This document shows positions 1-7,546 of a stretch of DNA of 52,975 nucleotides, one piece after another; within the stretch, counting starts at the first letter, position 1, and each line of letters begins with the position of its first letter. The notes beneath the pieces were generated by a model. It saw only the letters and a list, made by a program, of their open reading frames with translations. It had not been told where the DNA came from and made no database searches. Both the position numbers and the translations under genes were made by a program. The stretch spans positions 1-52,975 of the forward strand of contig JAXHUM010000041.1 in the NCBI GenBank assembly GCA_034189325.1, read 5' to 3'. The stretch comes from JAXHUM01 sp034189325. GTDB lineage: Bacteria; Desulfobacterota; DSM-4660; Desulfatiglandales; Desulfatiglandaceae.

Positions 1-1
1 G

Positions 2-808
2 TTGGGAAAATCTGAAGGAGAATGCTATTCCGAAGAAAAAGAAATAGCTGACGCAAACAAAGTGGAACTACATGACTTTCATTTCTCACCCAGTAAATTG
101 CCGGGAATCACTAATCTACACTCTCTGTTGGAAGCTTTGGTGAATGCAAAAAGGCCTCTCTTGATTCACTGCCAAGCCGGCGCGGATAGATCTGGCATGG
201 CAAGCGCTATAGCCTTATCATTTGAGGAGAATCCCCCACTTCCCGAATTGAAAAAACAGTTCTCCTTGAAGTATCTTGTAATCCCTTTAACCGATTCCGT
301 TGGACCATTGCTGTTTGACGTTTATGAAGAATGGTTGAATAGTCATGGCAAGAAGCATGACCGAGAGAACCTTCTGTATTGGATTAACAAACTATATGTG
401 GACTACAAACAAAATCTAGAATACTACATTGATACCGTGCAAGGAAAGATTTTTGAGAAGATTGGGTCAACCGATGAGGCGGCTGTATATTTAAAAAGAG
501 GCCTGGGGAAAATATCTATGACAGGATGGAGTTTTGACGGCCGCTCAAGATTGCCGATCGAGGACCTCTATGTTTTCATTGATAATGAAAATGTCGATAA
601 GGTTGAATACAAATACCATAGGCCTGATGTTGTAGAATATTTTAATTTAGATCAACACTATTATAAAACTGTGAAGCTGGGATGGTTGTCTGAATTCGAT
701 AGCAACATTTTATCCACTGGATGTCATACGATTTCCCTAAGAATTGCTAAAGACGAAGGCACTATTATTGACATCGAAACAGAGTTTAAGCTCTGTGTCG
801 AAGAATGA
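2..808 (+). CDS. Tyrosine/dual-specificity phosphatase-like protein with C-terminal beta-sandwich domain (5' partial)
   Basis: The frame is open from the left edge, so the true start is probably outside the window. The visible part is 268 residues. Around residues 55-70 it has the phosphatase P-loop HCQAGADRSGM, matching HCxxGxxRS, with the nucleophilic Cys and phosphate-binding Arg present. A Pro/Asp-containing segment lies upstream. Residues about 170-268 (GWSFDGRS, PIEDLYVFIDNE, then alternating strands) resemble the small beta-sandwich module often attached to glycosyltransferases and other surface-polysaccharide enzymes. Likely role by family: dephosphorylation of protein or phospho-sugar substrates, perhaps linked to polysaccharide synthesis. 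The substrate cannot be told. The DNA looks more AT-rich than the genes further right. Confidence 0.7.
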   Translation: MGKSEGECYSEEKEIADANKVELHDFHFSPSKLPGITNLHSLLEALVNAKRPLLIHCQAGADRSGMASAIALSFEENPPLPELKKQFSLKYLVIPLTDSVGPLLFDVYEEWLNSHGKKHDRENLLYWINKLYVDYKQNLEYYIDTVQGKIFEKIGSTDEAAVYLKRGLGKISMTGWSFDGRSRLPIEDLYVFIDNENVDKVEYKYHRPDVVEYFNLDQHYYKTVKLGWLSEFDSNILSTGCHTISLRIAKDEGTIIDIETEFKLCVEE

Positions 809-1167
809 ATGGAATAGCTTCACCATCGCCTTTCATGATAAGAGTCCTCTCTGGTTCCTTGGGAATCGAGCCAGGTAGAGCCCGATCAATCCAAAGTTGG
901 GCTTTTCTTCGAGCAAAAATAGGTCGAATAGATTATACAAAAGGTTCTGGAGTACAACAGGGAAGGGCTCCTCTTTATGCAATCTTCCACTATCAAATTA
1001 AACGCAAATGGGGAAAGGAGATAGTCCATCTTATGCCCCTTACAGGTCGCTACGCCTTGAAAGCAGCCCTAGACATCACCCTATTCCTAGCATGCTTCCT
1101 TGCATTTTCTTTCTGTATTGCAGACGAGTTTTTTAGTTATATCCAACAGTTCTGTTATCGGCCATAA
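805..1167 (+). CDS. Hypothetical 120-residue ORF, doubtful
   Basis: The ATG overlaps the stop of the upstream phosphatase by four bases (ATGA), which suggests coupling. The protein has one hydrophobic stretch near residues 88-108 (ALDITLFLACFLAFSFC). No family is recognised and there is no separate ribosome-binding site. The last codons lie in the first copy of a 17-bp direct repeat (1157-1173). It could be real, a remnant, or chance. Confidence 0.22.
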   Translation: MNGIASPSPFMIRVLSGSLGIEPGRARSIQSWAFLRAKIGRIDYTKGSGVQQGRAPLYAIFHYQIKRKWGKEIVHLMPLTGRYALKAALDITLFLACFLAFSFCIADEFFSYIQQFCYRP

Positions 1168-1395
1168 TTTCGGTTATCCGAGCGGCACGCCATCACAATG
1201 ACACACACCTGTCGACCATGTCGACACGGTGGCCGAATCCGCAGTGTTTTAAAAAAACCTGGAGTTGATTGACCTTTCAGATCCAGAAATAGATGGCGAG
1301 ACTCTTATAGAGTTTATCCTTCCCTTGCGCTTTCGCTCCCGGGCACACAAAGAGCTAGCAGTTGAACTTGGAGCTATAATCGGCCATAATTTCGG
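1157..1395. repeat. 17-bp exact direct repeat pair with nested hairpins between
   Basis: The same 17 bases (atcggccataatttcgg) occur at 1157-1173 and 1379-1395, 222 bp apart. Just after the first copy a dyad tgtcgac-cat-gtcgaca lies near 1211-1227. It sits inside a wider TCGGCCA/TGGCCGA inverted pair (about 1158 and 1230). In the second copy the bases encode IGHNFG of the 1265 ORF; the same reading of the first copy gives IGHNFGYPSG before a stop. This looks like partial duplication or recombination scar, not a recognised att or attC site. Confidence 0.5.
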
Positions 1396-1753
1396 GGACG
1401 ACGATGATATTGATATTTTTGAACCCCTTTTTCGTCTTGGATATGAACCAGTTGCGAACATATGCCTTATTGGTGGCACTATCTTCCCCACTCACTGGAT
1501 TCACGACGCGATTTACGATGACGTTACAAAATTTCGCACCAATGCTGAACAGGGCTTTCCGTTTCGTTCCGACATGAAACAACTCAAAGAGGACCTATGG
1601 AGAAACTGGAAGGTTAGGGAAAACGAGCTTGACCCGGAAGAGTCTGTAGTCGACAATTCTACTCAATATCGCATACTTGACGAAGCTTTGTGGTTTGATG
1701 GTCAATTTATGTGGACACATACCGGTGGGCAGAAGAATATTTCACCACGGTGA
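1265..1753 (+). CDS. Hypothetical acidic protein, probably 5'-truncated
   Basis: This is a 162-residue open frame that begins at TTG only 13 bases after an in-frame stop, with no properly spaced ribosome-binding site. The start may therefore have been lost. Composition looks protein-like: it is acidic, with runs such as GDDDDIDIFEP and a conserved-looking core CLIGGTIFPTHW. No family is recognised. The surrounding DNA (direct repeat, hairpin, no clear promoter) suggests a small accessory gene or the decayed remains of one. Confidence 0.4.
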   Translation: MIDLSDPEIDGETLIEFILPLRFRSRAHKELAVELGAIIGHNFGDDDDIDIFEPLFRLGYEPVANICLIGGTIFPTHWIHDAIYDDVTKFRTNAEQGFPFRSDMKQLKEDLWRNWKVRENELDPEESVVDNSTQYRILDEALWFDGQFMWTHTGGQKNISPR

Positions 1754-2169
1754 GTGGCCATGGGTTTGAAACTTTTGCGTCCTTAGACGTACATCAAAAT
1801 GACAAAATCTTCCTTCGTATTCATGGGTCCCACTTCAAAGGAGATGATCTTCTTGCCTGATGCGGGGCTCCCCTTTATCAACTGGATAAATACAGCCAAC
1901 TTGGCGTCACAATCCTTTCTAACCCTTTGAGAGATCTGTGCGTTGAGGCCGGCATCGTCGGACAACGCACTGCAGATGAGCTGAATTATGCCTTTATGGT
2001 CAATCTTACGTGGGGCCGAGCATTTGTTGCTGATTTTCTCCAGCCTCGTGGATCATAACTGCGTGACATTTTTCGCCGTAGAGCGATCCCTTGAGCCTGG
2101 CTCTTTTTTCTTCTGAAATCGGGAAGGGAAAATCTTCAGACAAACCGGGAACATACAACTAGGCATGTT
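1754..2169. other. Gene-poor stretch with an open minus-strand fragment
   Basis: No complete gene is supported. On the minus strand a frame without ATG is open from about 2055 to 1783. It has protein-like composition (for example GIIQLICSALSDDAGLNAQI and KIISFEVGPMN). The only start candidate is an internal TTG near 1965 without a ribosome-binding site. It may be the 3' end of a decayed gene. Confidence 0.3.
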
Positions 2170-2568
2170 CTATTTTTTGACGATGGACTTTCTGATCTCC
2201 TCCTTGATGGCCATTGAGATCTCCTTATCTCCCAAAATACCCACCCTGATCTCCACCTCTGTTTTTTGGGCGGACTTGTACTCGAGGGAGATCGAAACAG
2301 GCTTCTTGTCTGATCGGGTCCCCGATATCTTCCCTTGGGTAAGATCGTGGCTGGAGCGATCCACATTGATCATCATGTTCTCGAGGGCTGTCAAGCTCGC
2401 CTCCCATGTGTCGGCAAATGGGGCCTCATAAACCACAATGAGAGCTCCTTTATAGTATTTGTATCCGGCAACACCGGCTGCCGTGCCGGCACCGAAAAAG
2501 ACCAACGGGGCACAACCCATCAAAAGAGGGAGCAAAACCGCCAGGCTAAACCATCTTGATCTAATCAT
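2170..2568 (-). CDS. DUF3568-like small lipoprotein
   Basis: A 132-residue exported lipoprotein. The start ATG at 2568 is chosen because a GGGGAGG ribosome-binding site lies seven bases upstream; the open frame extends further but has no such site. The N-terminus is a lipoprotein signal (charged start, hydrophobic SLAVLLPLL, lipobox LMGC), so it should be anchored to a membrane facing the periplasm. A Gly/Ala-rich segment (FFGAGTAAGVAGYKYYKG) follows, then a domain with the pattern YEAPFADTWEASLTALENM and KPVSISLEYKSAQKTEVEIRVG. This matches the DUF3568 family of deltaproteobacterial lipoproteins as I remember it. Function is unknown. It is monocistronic, behind its own promoter. Confidence 0.75.
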   Translation of the reverse strand: MIRSRWFSLAVLLPLLMGCAPLVFFGAGTAAGVAGYKYYKGALIVVYEAPFADTWEASLTALENMMINVDRSSHDLTQGKISGTRSDKKPVSISLEYKSAQKTEVEIRVGILGDKEISMAIKEEIRKSIVKK

Positions 2569-2692
2569 TTTCATTCCTCCCCTTTCAACTGGAAATCTAT
2601 CCTTTCGAGCATTGGGCATTCGACAACAGGAAGTCTCTATCGCCAAGCGAGAGTCGAATAAACTACATCACGACACGGTATTTCGAGATCAT

Positions 2693-2721
2693 TTAATACA
2701 GTCTATTTGAGTTCATGTCAA
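2693..2721 (-). promoter_or_regulatory. Sigma70-type promoter for the DUF3568-like lipoprotein gene
   Basis: Read on the minus strand: TTGACA (2721-2716), a 17-base spacer, then TATTAA (2698-2693). The -35 is a perfect consensus and the spacer is ideal. Transcription would begin near 2686, giving a leader of about 118 bases before the ATG at 2568. Confidence 0.65.
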
Positions 2722-3061
2722 TACGAATGCCTTTTATTATCACGACAAATCTATTCGAATGGCCTGAGGCAAGGGCTCATAGTCTTTTCGTCAATGGCAA
2801 GACTTTCGTCCTGAAGACCATAGGCTTGGTTTCAGCGCTCCGGTGGATGGCCAAGATCCAAGGGGTCTGCGTGAAGCAATACATCGTTGATGATGGACAG
2901 GGGAAAATAGGGTTCTTGTACAGCAAGTCACCCGGCAGACAGATGAAGAAACTCAAAAACAGTTTCACGGTAATAGGAATATGGAAATAGCTGATCAGCG
3001 TGTCGGAAAAGAATGTGAAAGGGCGTTTATGTTGAAGCACAGCAAGCCGAGAGGGGAGACG
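2722..3061. other. Intergenic stretch without a supported gene
   Basis: A plus-strand frame at 2715-2990 (91 codons) is open, but it has no ribosome-binding site and starts inside the minus-strand promoter. Minus-strand frames run into the tRNA. I see nothing else here. Confidence 0.4.
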
Positions 3062-3100
3062 AAAAAACCCCCTTACTCCATCAAGGAAGATAAGAGGGTT
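3062..3100 (-). terminator. Rho-independent terminator of the tRNA unit
   Basis: Minus strand: a ten-base stem (aaccctctta pairing with taagggggtt, one G-U pair) with a loop of about 15 bases, followed directly by a run of six T. It lies just after the CCA end of tRNA-Glu and ends the tRNA-Gln/tRNA-Glu transcript. Confidence 0.8.
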
Positions 3101-3109
3101 GCTTTTTCG

Positions 3110-3185
3110 TGGTAGTCCCAACGGGACTCGAACCCGTGTCGCCGGCGTGAGAGGCCGGTATCCTAGACCACTAGACGATGGGACC
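3110..3185 (-). tRNA. tRNA-Glu (CTC), CCA encoded
   Basis: A full cloverleaf is visible on the minus strand. The acceptor is GGTCCCA pairing with TGGGACT (first pair G-U). The anticodon stem CCGGC/GCCGG encloses loop CTCTCAC, giving anticodon CTC. The T-arm has ACGGG-TTCGAGT-CCCGT, discriminator A follows, and CCA is encoded at 3112-3110. It decodes GAG (and by family GAA weakly). It is second in a two-tRNA transcript, 6 bp after tRNA-Gln. Confidence 0.95.
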
Positions 3186-3191
3186 TTTGAT

Positions 3192-3265
3192 TGGCTGGGG
3201 GAAGAGGATTCGAACCTCTATTAACGGGGCCAGAACCCGTCGTCCTGCCGTTGAACGATCCCCCA
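3192..3265 (-). tRNA. tRNA-Gln (CTG), CCA encoded
   Basis: The minus-strand cloverleaf has a TGGGGGA/TCCCCCA acceptor. The anticodon stem ACGGG/CCCGT encloses loop TTCTGGC, giving anticodon CTG. The T-arm is AGAGG-TTCGAAT-CCTCT, the discriminator is G, and CCA is encoded. It decodes CAG. It begins only a few bases downstream of its promoter, as expected for a stable-RNA start. Confidence 0.95.
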
Positions 3266-3275
3266 ATAAACCTAT

Positions 3276-3305
3276 ATTAAAATGGATTTCTGCCTGATAT
3301 GTCAA
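3276..3305 (-). promoter_or_regulatory. Sigma70-type promoter of the tRNA-Gln/tRNA-Glu unit
   Basis: Minus strand: TTGACA (3305-3300), 18-base spacer, TTTAAT (3281-3276). Transcription would start around 3269, immediately before the tRNA-Gln 5' end at 3265. Confidence 0.7.
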
Positions 3306-3343
3306 GGAAAAAAGTGGATCTGAAGAAAGAAATGGATCTGGAT

Positions 3344-4321
3344 TCACCCAACTTTCCAGCATCGGAACATATGTGTCTCTTCGTCTCTCTTGAAAGGGAT
3401 CTCGCCTCTTCGGCATCGATCTTCAACAAGGGGGCATCTTCCCTGAAACTTGCAGCCGGGAGGCGGATCCTGGGGACTTGGGACATCTCCTCGAAGCGTT
3501 TTTCTCTCAAGCTCCTGCATCGGCTCGGACGCCGGTACAGAGGAGAGCAAGGCAAGGGTATAGGGATGCATCGGGTTTTCAAAAAGCTCCTCTGTCGGTG
3601 AATACTCCATGATCTGCCCCAGATACATGACAGCCACAGAGTCACTCAGATAGGCCACCACATTGAGATCATGAGAGATGAAGAGATAACTTAGACCGAG
3701 CTCTTCCTGAAGGTCCTTCAACAGATTGATGATCTGAGCCTGGATCGATACGTCCAGGGCCGAGACTGGTTCGTCGCAGATAATCAGGGAGGGTTCCACA
3801 CTCAGGGCCCTGGCAATTCCGATACGCTGACGCTGACCTCCGCTGAATTCGTGGGGATAACGATCCGCGCTCCTTGCTGAAATACCAACCATCTCCAGAA
3901 GCCTCTTGACCCGATCCTTCCGTTCACCCCTTGGGACCTCAATAATTCGAAGCCCCTCCTCAACAGATTGGCCGATAGTCATTCGGGGGTTCAGAGAACC
4001 AAAGGGGTCCTGAAAAATGATCTGCATGTTTTTTCGGAGGATCTTCATCTTATCCTTAGAAAGACCTCTGGTGGATTGCCCTCGAAAGATAACCTCGCCA
4101 TTATCCGGTTCCAGGAGATTCAAAAGCAGCCTGGCCACTGTCGACTTGCCGCACCCGCTTTCACCCACAAGGCCGAGGGTCTTACCTTCGGCAATTTCAA
4201 AATCAACCCCATCAACGGCCTTAATCCAGCCATAGGTTCCCTGCAAAAAACCGCGCTTAAGGGGGAAGTGTTTCTTGAGGCCTTCCACCTTAAGCGCTAT
4301 ATTATTCTCTGTTGCAATCAC
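3344..4321 (-). CDS. dppF: Peptide/nickel-type ABC transporter ATPase (DppF/OppF-like)
   Basis: A 325-residue ATPase of the dipeptide/oligopeptide uptake family; it hydrolyses ATP on the cytoplasmic face of the permease pair. Visible motifs are Walker A GESGCGKST near residue 55, Q-loop, ABC signature FSGGQRQRIGIARAL near 165, Walker B LIICDEP, and the H-loop in LFISHDLNVV. The C-terminal oligopeptide-transporter extension carries the Cys-rich segment GCKFQGRCP. That segment binds an iron-sulfur cluster in some DppD/F proteins. It is last of four dpp-type genes on the minus strand, 51 bp after dppD. DppF versus OppF cannot be decided by eye. Confidence 0.88.
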   Translation of the reverse strand: MIATENNIALKVEGLKKHFPLKRGFLQGTYGWIKAVDGVDFEIAEGKTLGLVGESGCGKSTVARLLLNLLEPDNGEVIFRGQSTRGLSKDKMKILRKNMQIIFQDPFGSLNPRMTIGQSVEEGLRIIEVPRGERKDRVKRLLEMVGISARSADRYPHEFSGGQRQRIGIARALSVEPSLIICDEPVSALDVSIQAQIINLLKDLQEELGLSYLFISHDLNVVAYLSDSVAVMYLGQIMEYSPTEELFENPMHPYTLALLSSVPASEPMQELERKTLRGDVPSPQDPPPGCKFQGRCPLVEDRCRRGEIPFKRDEETHMFRCWKVG

Positions 4322-4372
4322 AATATTTTCTCTCCAACAGCCCTCGCGCCCATCAAAATACCTTCATCTCAA

Positions 4373-5377
4373 TCAAGACCCGCCCTGTTTGTTTTCCATG
4401 TCATAGAGCACCGGACATCGACTCAAATGATCGGAGCCCCACTCACACATCTCAGGGAATTGGGTCTTGCAAGTATCAATCACCAAACGACACCGAGGGT
4501 GAAAGGGACAACCAACAGGCTTGTAGGCAGGGTTGGGCACTGTCCCCGGGATACTGTGGAGTCTCTTTCCCCGTTTTGATCGGCTCGGCAGTGAGGCCAA
4601 CAGCCCTTGCGTATAAGGATGGCTCGGGTTATCAAAGATGTCCGCCCTCTTTCCCTGCTCCGCGATGACCCCTGCATACATCACATACACTCGATCCGCG
4701 ATATCTGCCACTACGCCCAGGTCATGCGTGATATACAAGACCGACATAGACCGAGATTCCTGGAGGGATTTGAAGAGATCGAGGATTTGGGCCTGGATAG
4801 TCACGTCAAGGGCGGTCGTTGGTTCATCGGCAATAATCACATCAGGGTCACATGAAAGGGCCATGGCAATCATGACCCTCTGCCTCTGACCTCCGCTGAG
4901 CTGGTGAGGGTAGTCCTTGAGTCGGTCCTTTGCTCTGGGGATTCCTACATCATCAAGGAGTTGGATACACCGAAGACGCGCTTCATCAGGGTCTAAGCGC
5001 ATGTGCACCTTAATCGCCTCTTCAATCTGTTCTCCAATAGTAAAGACGGGATTCAACGACGTGAGAGGTTCCTGAAAGACCATGGCAATCCGCTTTCCTC
5101 GGATTTTCTGCAACTCCGGTTCATCCAGTTCCAGAAGATCCCTTCCCTCGAACAGTATCTTCCCTCCAACGATTCTGCCGGGGGGCATCGGTACAAGCCC
5201 AAGAACCGCCAGGGCGGAAACGGTCTTTCCGCATCCCGATTCTCCCACCACGCACACCGTCTCTCCCCGCCCCAGGTGATAATCAAGCCCATCCACGGCT
5301 CGGGAAGGGGGAAGTTCATTCCCAGTAAAATAGACCTTCAAATCCAGCACGGAAAGGATCTTTTCTTTCATATCCAT
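4373..5377 (-). CDS. dppD: Peptide/nickel-type ABC transporter ATPase (DppD/OppD-like)
   Basis: A 334-residue partner ATPase. It has Walker A GESGCGKT near residue 45, signature LSGGQRQRVMIAMAL, Walker B VIIADEPTTALDV, and switch histidine YITHDLGVVADIADRVYVMYAG. The C-terminal Cys motif (CPFHPRCR) and the proline-rich GTVPNP region are typical of DppD/OppD. It pairs with DppF to power import through DppBC. Two ATG codons lie at the start (residues 1 and 3); neither has a strong ribosome-binding site, so the start may shift by two codons. Confidence 0.88.
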   Translation of the reverse strand: MDMKEKILSVLDLKVYFTGNELPPSRAVDGLDYHLGRGETVCVVGESGCGKTVSALAVLGLVPMPPGRIVGGKILFEGRDLLELDEPELQKIRGKRIAMVFQEPLTSLNPVFTIGEQIEEAIKVHMRLDPDEARLRCIQLLDDVGIPRAKDRLKDYPHQLSGGQRQRVMIAMALSCDPDVIIADEPTTALDVTIQAQILDLFKSLQESRSMSVLYITHDLGVVADIADRVYVMYAGVIAEQGKRADIFDNPSHPYTQGLLASLPSRSKRGKRLHSIPGTVPNPAYKPVGCPFHPRCRLVIDTCKTQFPEMCEWGSDHLSRCPVLYDMENKQGGS

Positions 5378-5409
5378 CTTATGTCGACATCCGGTCCGAT
5401 TACCCTCTG

Positions 5410-6576
5410 TCAGTGTCTCTCCTTGAGTTTTGGATTCAGGGCATCCCGGAGCCCTTCGCCGAAAAGGTTAAAGCAGAGGACCACAATCAAGATGGCGATC
5501 CCCGGCACAAGGGTGAGCCAAGGGGCGTCAAAGATAAAACCCTTTCCATCGGAGAGGATATTCCCCCACGTCGCATGCGGCGGCGGCACCCCGAACCCGA
5601 GGAAACTCAGGCCTGATTCCAAAAGGATCGCCGTAGCAATGCCTATGGTCGCCGATACAAGGACCGGCGCAATAGCGTTAGGCATCATATGGCGGAAGAT
5701 AATCCGAAAATCGCTGACGCCAAGGGCCTTTGCCGCGGTTACGAAATCCTGCTCCCGTAAAGAAAGAAATTCGGCCCTGACAAATCGAGTGGTACCCATC
5801 CAGCTTGTCAGGCCGATAACGATCATAATATTGTATATGCTTGCAGGCAAGAGAGCCACGACGGTAAGGATCAGGAAAAAGCTTGGAAAGCAGAGCATGA
5901 TATCCACCATTCGCATGGTCAGGGAATCAACGGAAATCACCCCCTTGCCGAGTATACCCGTAAGAACCGAAGGGGTCTTCACACCCTTTTTTCTCACGAA
6001 AAGACCTAACAGGACGCAAAGAACCGCGAAGAGAACCACCCCTAAACCCGCATACCTCATCCCTGCCGCCAAAAGAAAAACTGACGTCAAAAGAAGGAGG
6101 GCCAATAGGATATGGTTGAAACGGATATAGTTTTGACCGAAATAGCCAGCGATTCCTCCCATAAATATTCCCACCATTACTGAAATACCGACAGCCACAA
6201 ACCCGACTGTGAGAGAGACCCAGGCCCCCTGGAGCATCCGGACAAATACATCCCGTCCCAGATCGTCCGTCCCCAGGACATAGACACCGAAGGCCGGAAG
6301 TGCTTCGGGCTGGAGGGCATCGAGATTAGGCCTGCTGAGGGGAGGTCGCAGCTTCTCTTCCAGCCGGATCAGCGCGGCATCCAGAATCGGATCTTTGCCT
6401 GAAGTGAGAAAAAGGCCGGCCAAGGCCGTGAAAAAAAAGAGAATGAAAATGCCCAGCCCAAAGATGGCAAGCCGGTTCTGTTTGAAGAGGACCCAAAACT
6501 CCCGGATCCTCGTCCGTTTGGGCGCAAGGGGTTCCTCCACAGTGTAGGAAGCATCTGGCGGTTTGGTGACTCTCAC
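5410..6576 (-). CDS. dppC: Peptide-type ABC transporter permease (DppC/OppC-like), with an expanded insert
   Basis: An inner-membrane permease with the usual OppC N-terminal cytoplasmic segment, first TM helix near residues 35-55 and the binding-protein-dependent transport motif. The EAA-type loop is EFLSLREQDFVTAAKALGVSD, followed by IIFRHMMPNAIAPVLV. At 388 residues it is longer than the usual 280-300. Extra hydrophobic sequence (about 155-215, HILLALLLLTSVFLLAAG through VVLFAVLCVLLGLFVRKKG) sits between the conserved helices. It overlaps dppB by four bases, so the two permeases are translationally coupled. Confidence 0.85.
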   Translation of the reverse strand: MRVTKPPDASYTVEEPLAPKRTRIREFWVLFKQNRLAIFGLGIFILFFFTALAGLFLTSGKDPILDAALIRLEEKLRPPLSRPNLDALQPEALPAFGVYVLGTDDLGRDVFVRMLQGAWVSLTVGFVAVGISVMVGIFMGGIAGYFGQNYIRFNHILLALLLLTSVFLLAAGMRYAGLGVVLFAVLCVLLGLFVRKKGVKTPSVLTGILGKGVISVDSLTMRMVDIMLCFPSFFLILTVVALLPASIYNIMIVIGLTSWMGTTRFVRAEFLSLREQDFVTAAKALGVSDFRIIFRHMMPNAIAPVLVSATIGIATAILLESGLSFLGFGVPPPHATWGNILSDGKGFIFDAPWLTLVPGIAILIVVLCFNLFGEGLRDALNPKLKERH

Positions 6577-7532
6577 AACCGGATCCTCGGATCAACAACA
6601 AGGTAGAGGATATCGGAAATAAACGTGCCGGCGAGCACCAAGACGGCGGAGATGAAATTGACCGTCAGGATAACAGGATAGTCTCTGGCCAGGATTGCCT
6701 CGTAGGCCATCCTGCCCATACCCGGCCAAGAGAAAATGGACTCGATGATCACCGACCCGCCGATAAGCCCCGGAAGGATAAGACCAAACATGGTCACAAA
6801 GGGCAAGAGGGCGTTTCGCAAGGCATGTTTGTAGTGAACCTGTTCCTGAGGAAGCCCCTTGGCCTTGGCCGTCCGTATATAGTCTTGCCCCTCAACCTCC
6901 AGCATTTGGGCTCGCACATACCTTGACAGCACGGCAATGCCTGCTGTGGCAGCCAAGACCGATGGAAGGAGGAGGTGCCAGACCCTATCCATAAGGAAAT
7001 GCAGCCAGGGAGCCGCGCCGAGTCCGAAGGTCTCCATTCCAATAACCGGGACGTGAAGTTTCGTCACGATCAAGATGATCAATAGATAGGCGAAAAAAAA
7101 GCCGGGTATGGATATCAAAAAGTAAGACAAGAATGTGGCGCTCCGATCGTACATCCCTCCCCGATAAATGGCGGAACGAATACCTATTGGGAAAGAGAGG
7201 GTCCAGGTCAGGATAGAGCCCACGATAAACAGGGGCAGGCTGTTTAAAAACCGTTCCCAAATCTTTTTAAGGACTGACTGATTGTCCTTCCACGAAACAG
7301 TTTTTCCACTAAAGAGATCTCTATAGAAAAGGACATATTGGAGATGGAGGGGCTTGTTTAGATGAAATTCATGGCGAAATCGTTCCACCATCTCCGGAGT
7401 GAATTTCGGATTCATGGGGTCCACCTGGCTGGGCTCTCCCGGCGCCATGTGGATGATCAGAAAAGAGACGATGGACACAAAAAACAGGGTAATGACCTTT
7501 TCTATGAAGCTGCGGCCGACAAAAGACAACAA
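6573..7532 (-). CDS. dppB: Peptide-type ABC transporter permease (DppB/OppB-like)
   Basis: The inner-membrane partner of DppC. It has an N-terminal TM helix ending in the family motif FLIIHMAPGEPS, periplasmic loop HLNKPLHLQYVLFYRDLFSG, later helices, and the EAA loop YIRTAKAKGLPQEQVHYKHALRNALLP. I place the start at TTG 7532 because GGAGGGG lies nine bases upstream. A TTG at 7550 overlaps the kinase stop codon but has no ribosome-binding site. No substrate-binding protein is encoded in this window, so the substrate (peptide, nickel or other) is open. Confidence 0.83.
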   Translation of the reverse strand: MLSFVGRSFIEKVITLFFVSIVSFLIIHMAPGEPSQVDPMNPKFTPEMVERFRHEFHLNKPLHLQYVLFYRDLFSGKTVSWKDNQSVLKKIWERFLNSLPLFIVGSILTWTLSFPIGIRSAIYRGGMYDRSATFLSYFLISIPGFFFAYLLIILIVTKLHVPVIGMETFGLGAAPWLHFLMDRVWHLLLPSVLAATAGIAVLSRYVRAQMLEVEGQDYIRTAKAKGLPQEQVHYKHALRNALLPFVTMFGLILPGLIGGSVIIESIFSWPGMGRMAYEAILARDYPVILTVNFISAVLVLAGTFISDILYLVVDPRIRL

Positions 7533-7546
7533 GGAGAAGCCCCTCC

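Noticed and set aside
1157..1245. Integron attC site
   Set aside because: The core sites do not match GTTRRRY/RYYYAAC, and no integrase is nearby.
2715..2990. 91-codon plus-strand ORF
   Set aside because: No ribosome-binding site; it begins inside the minus-strand promoter of the lipoprotein gene, and no family is recognised.
2777..3121. 114-codon minus-strand ORF
   Set aside because: It runs through the terminator and into tRNA-Glu.
5003..6130. 375-codon plus-strand ORF
   Set aside because: Antisense shadow of dppD and dppC; the minus-strand proteins have clear ABC-transporter motifs.
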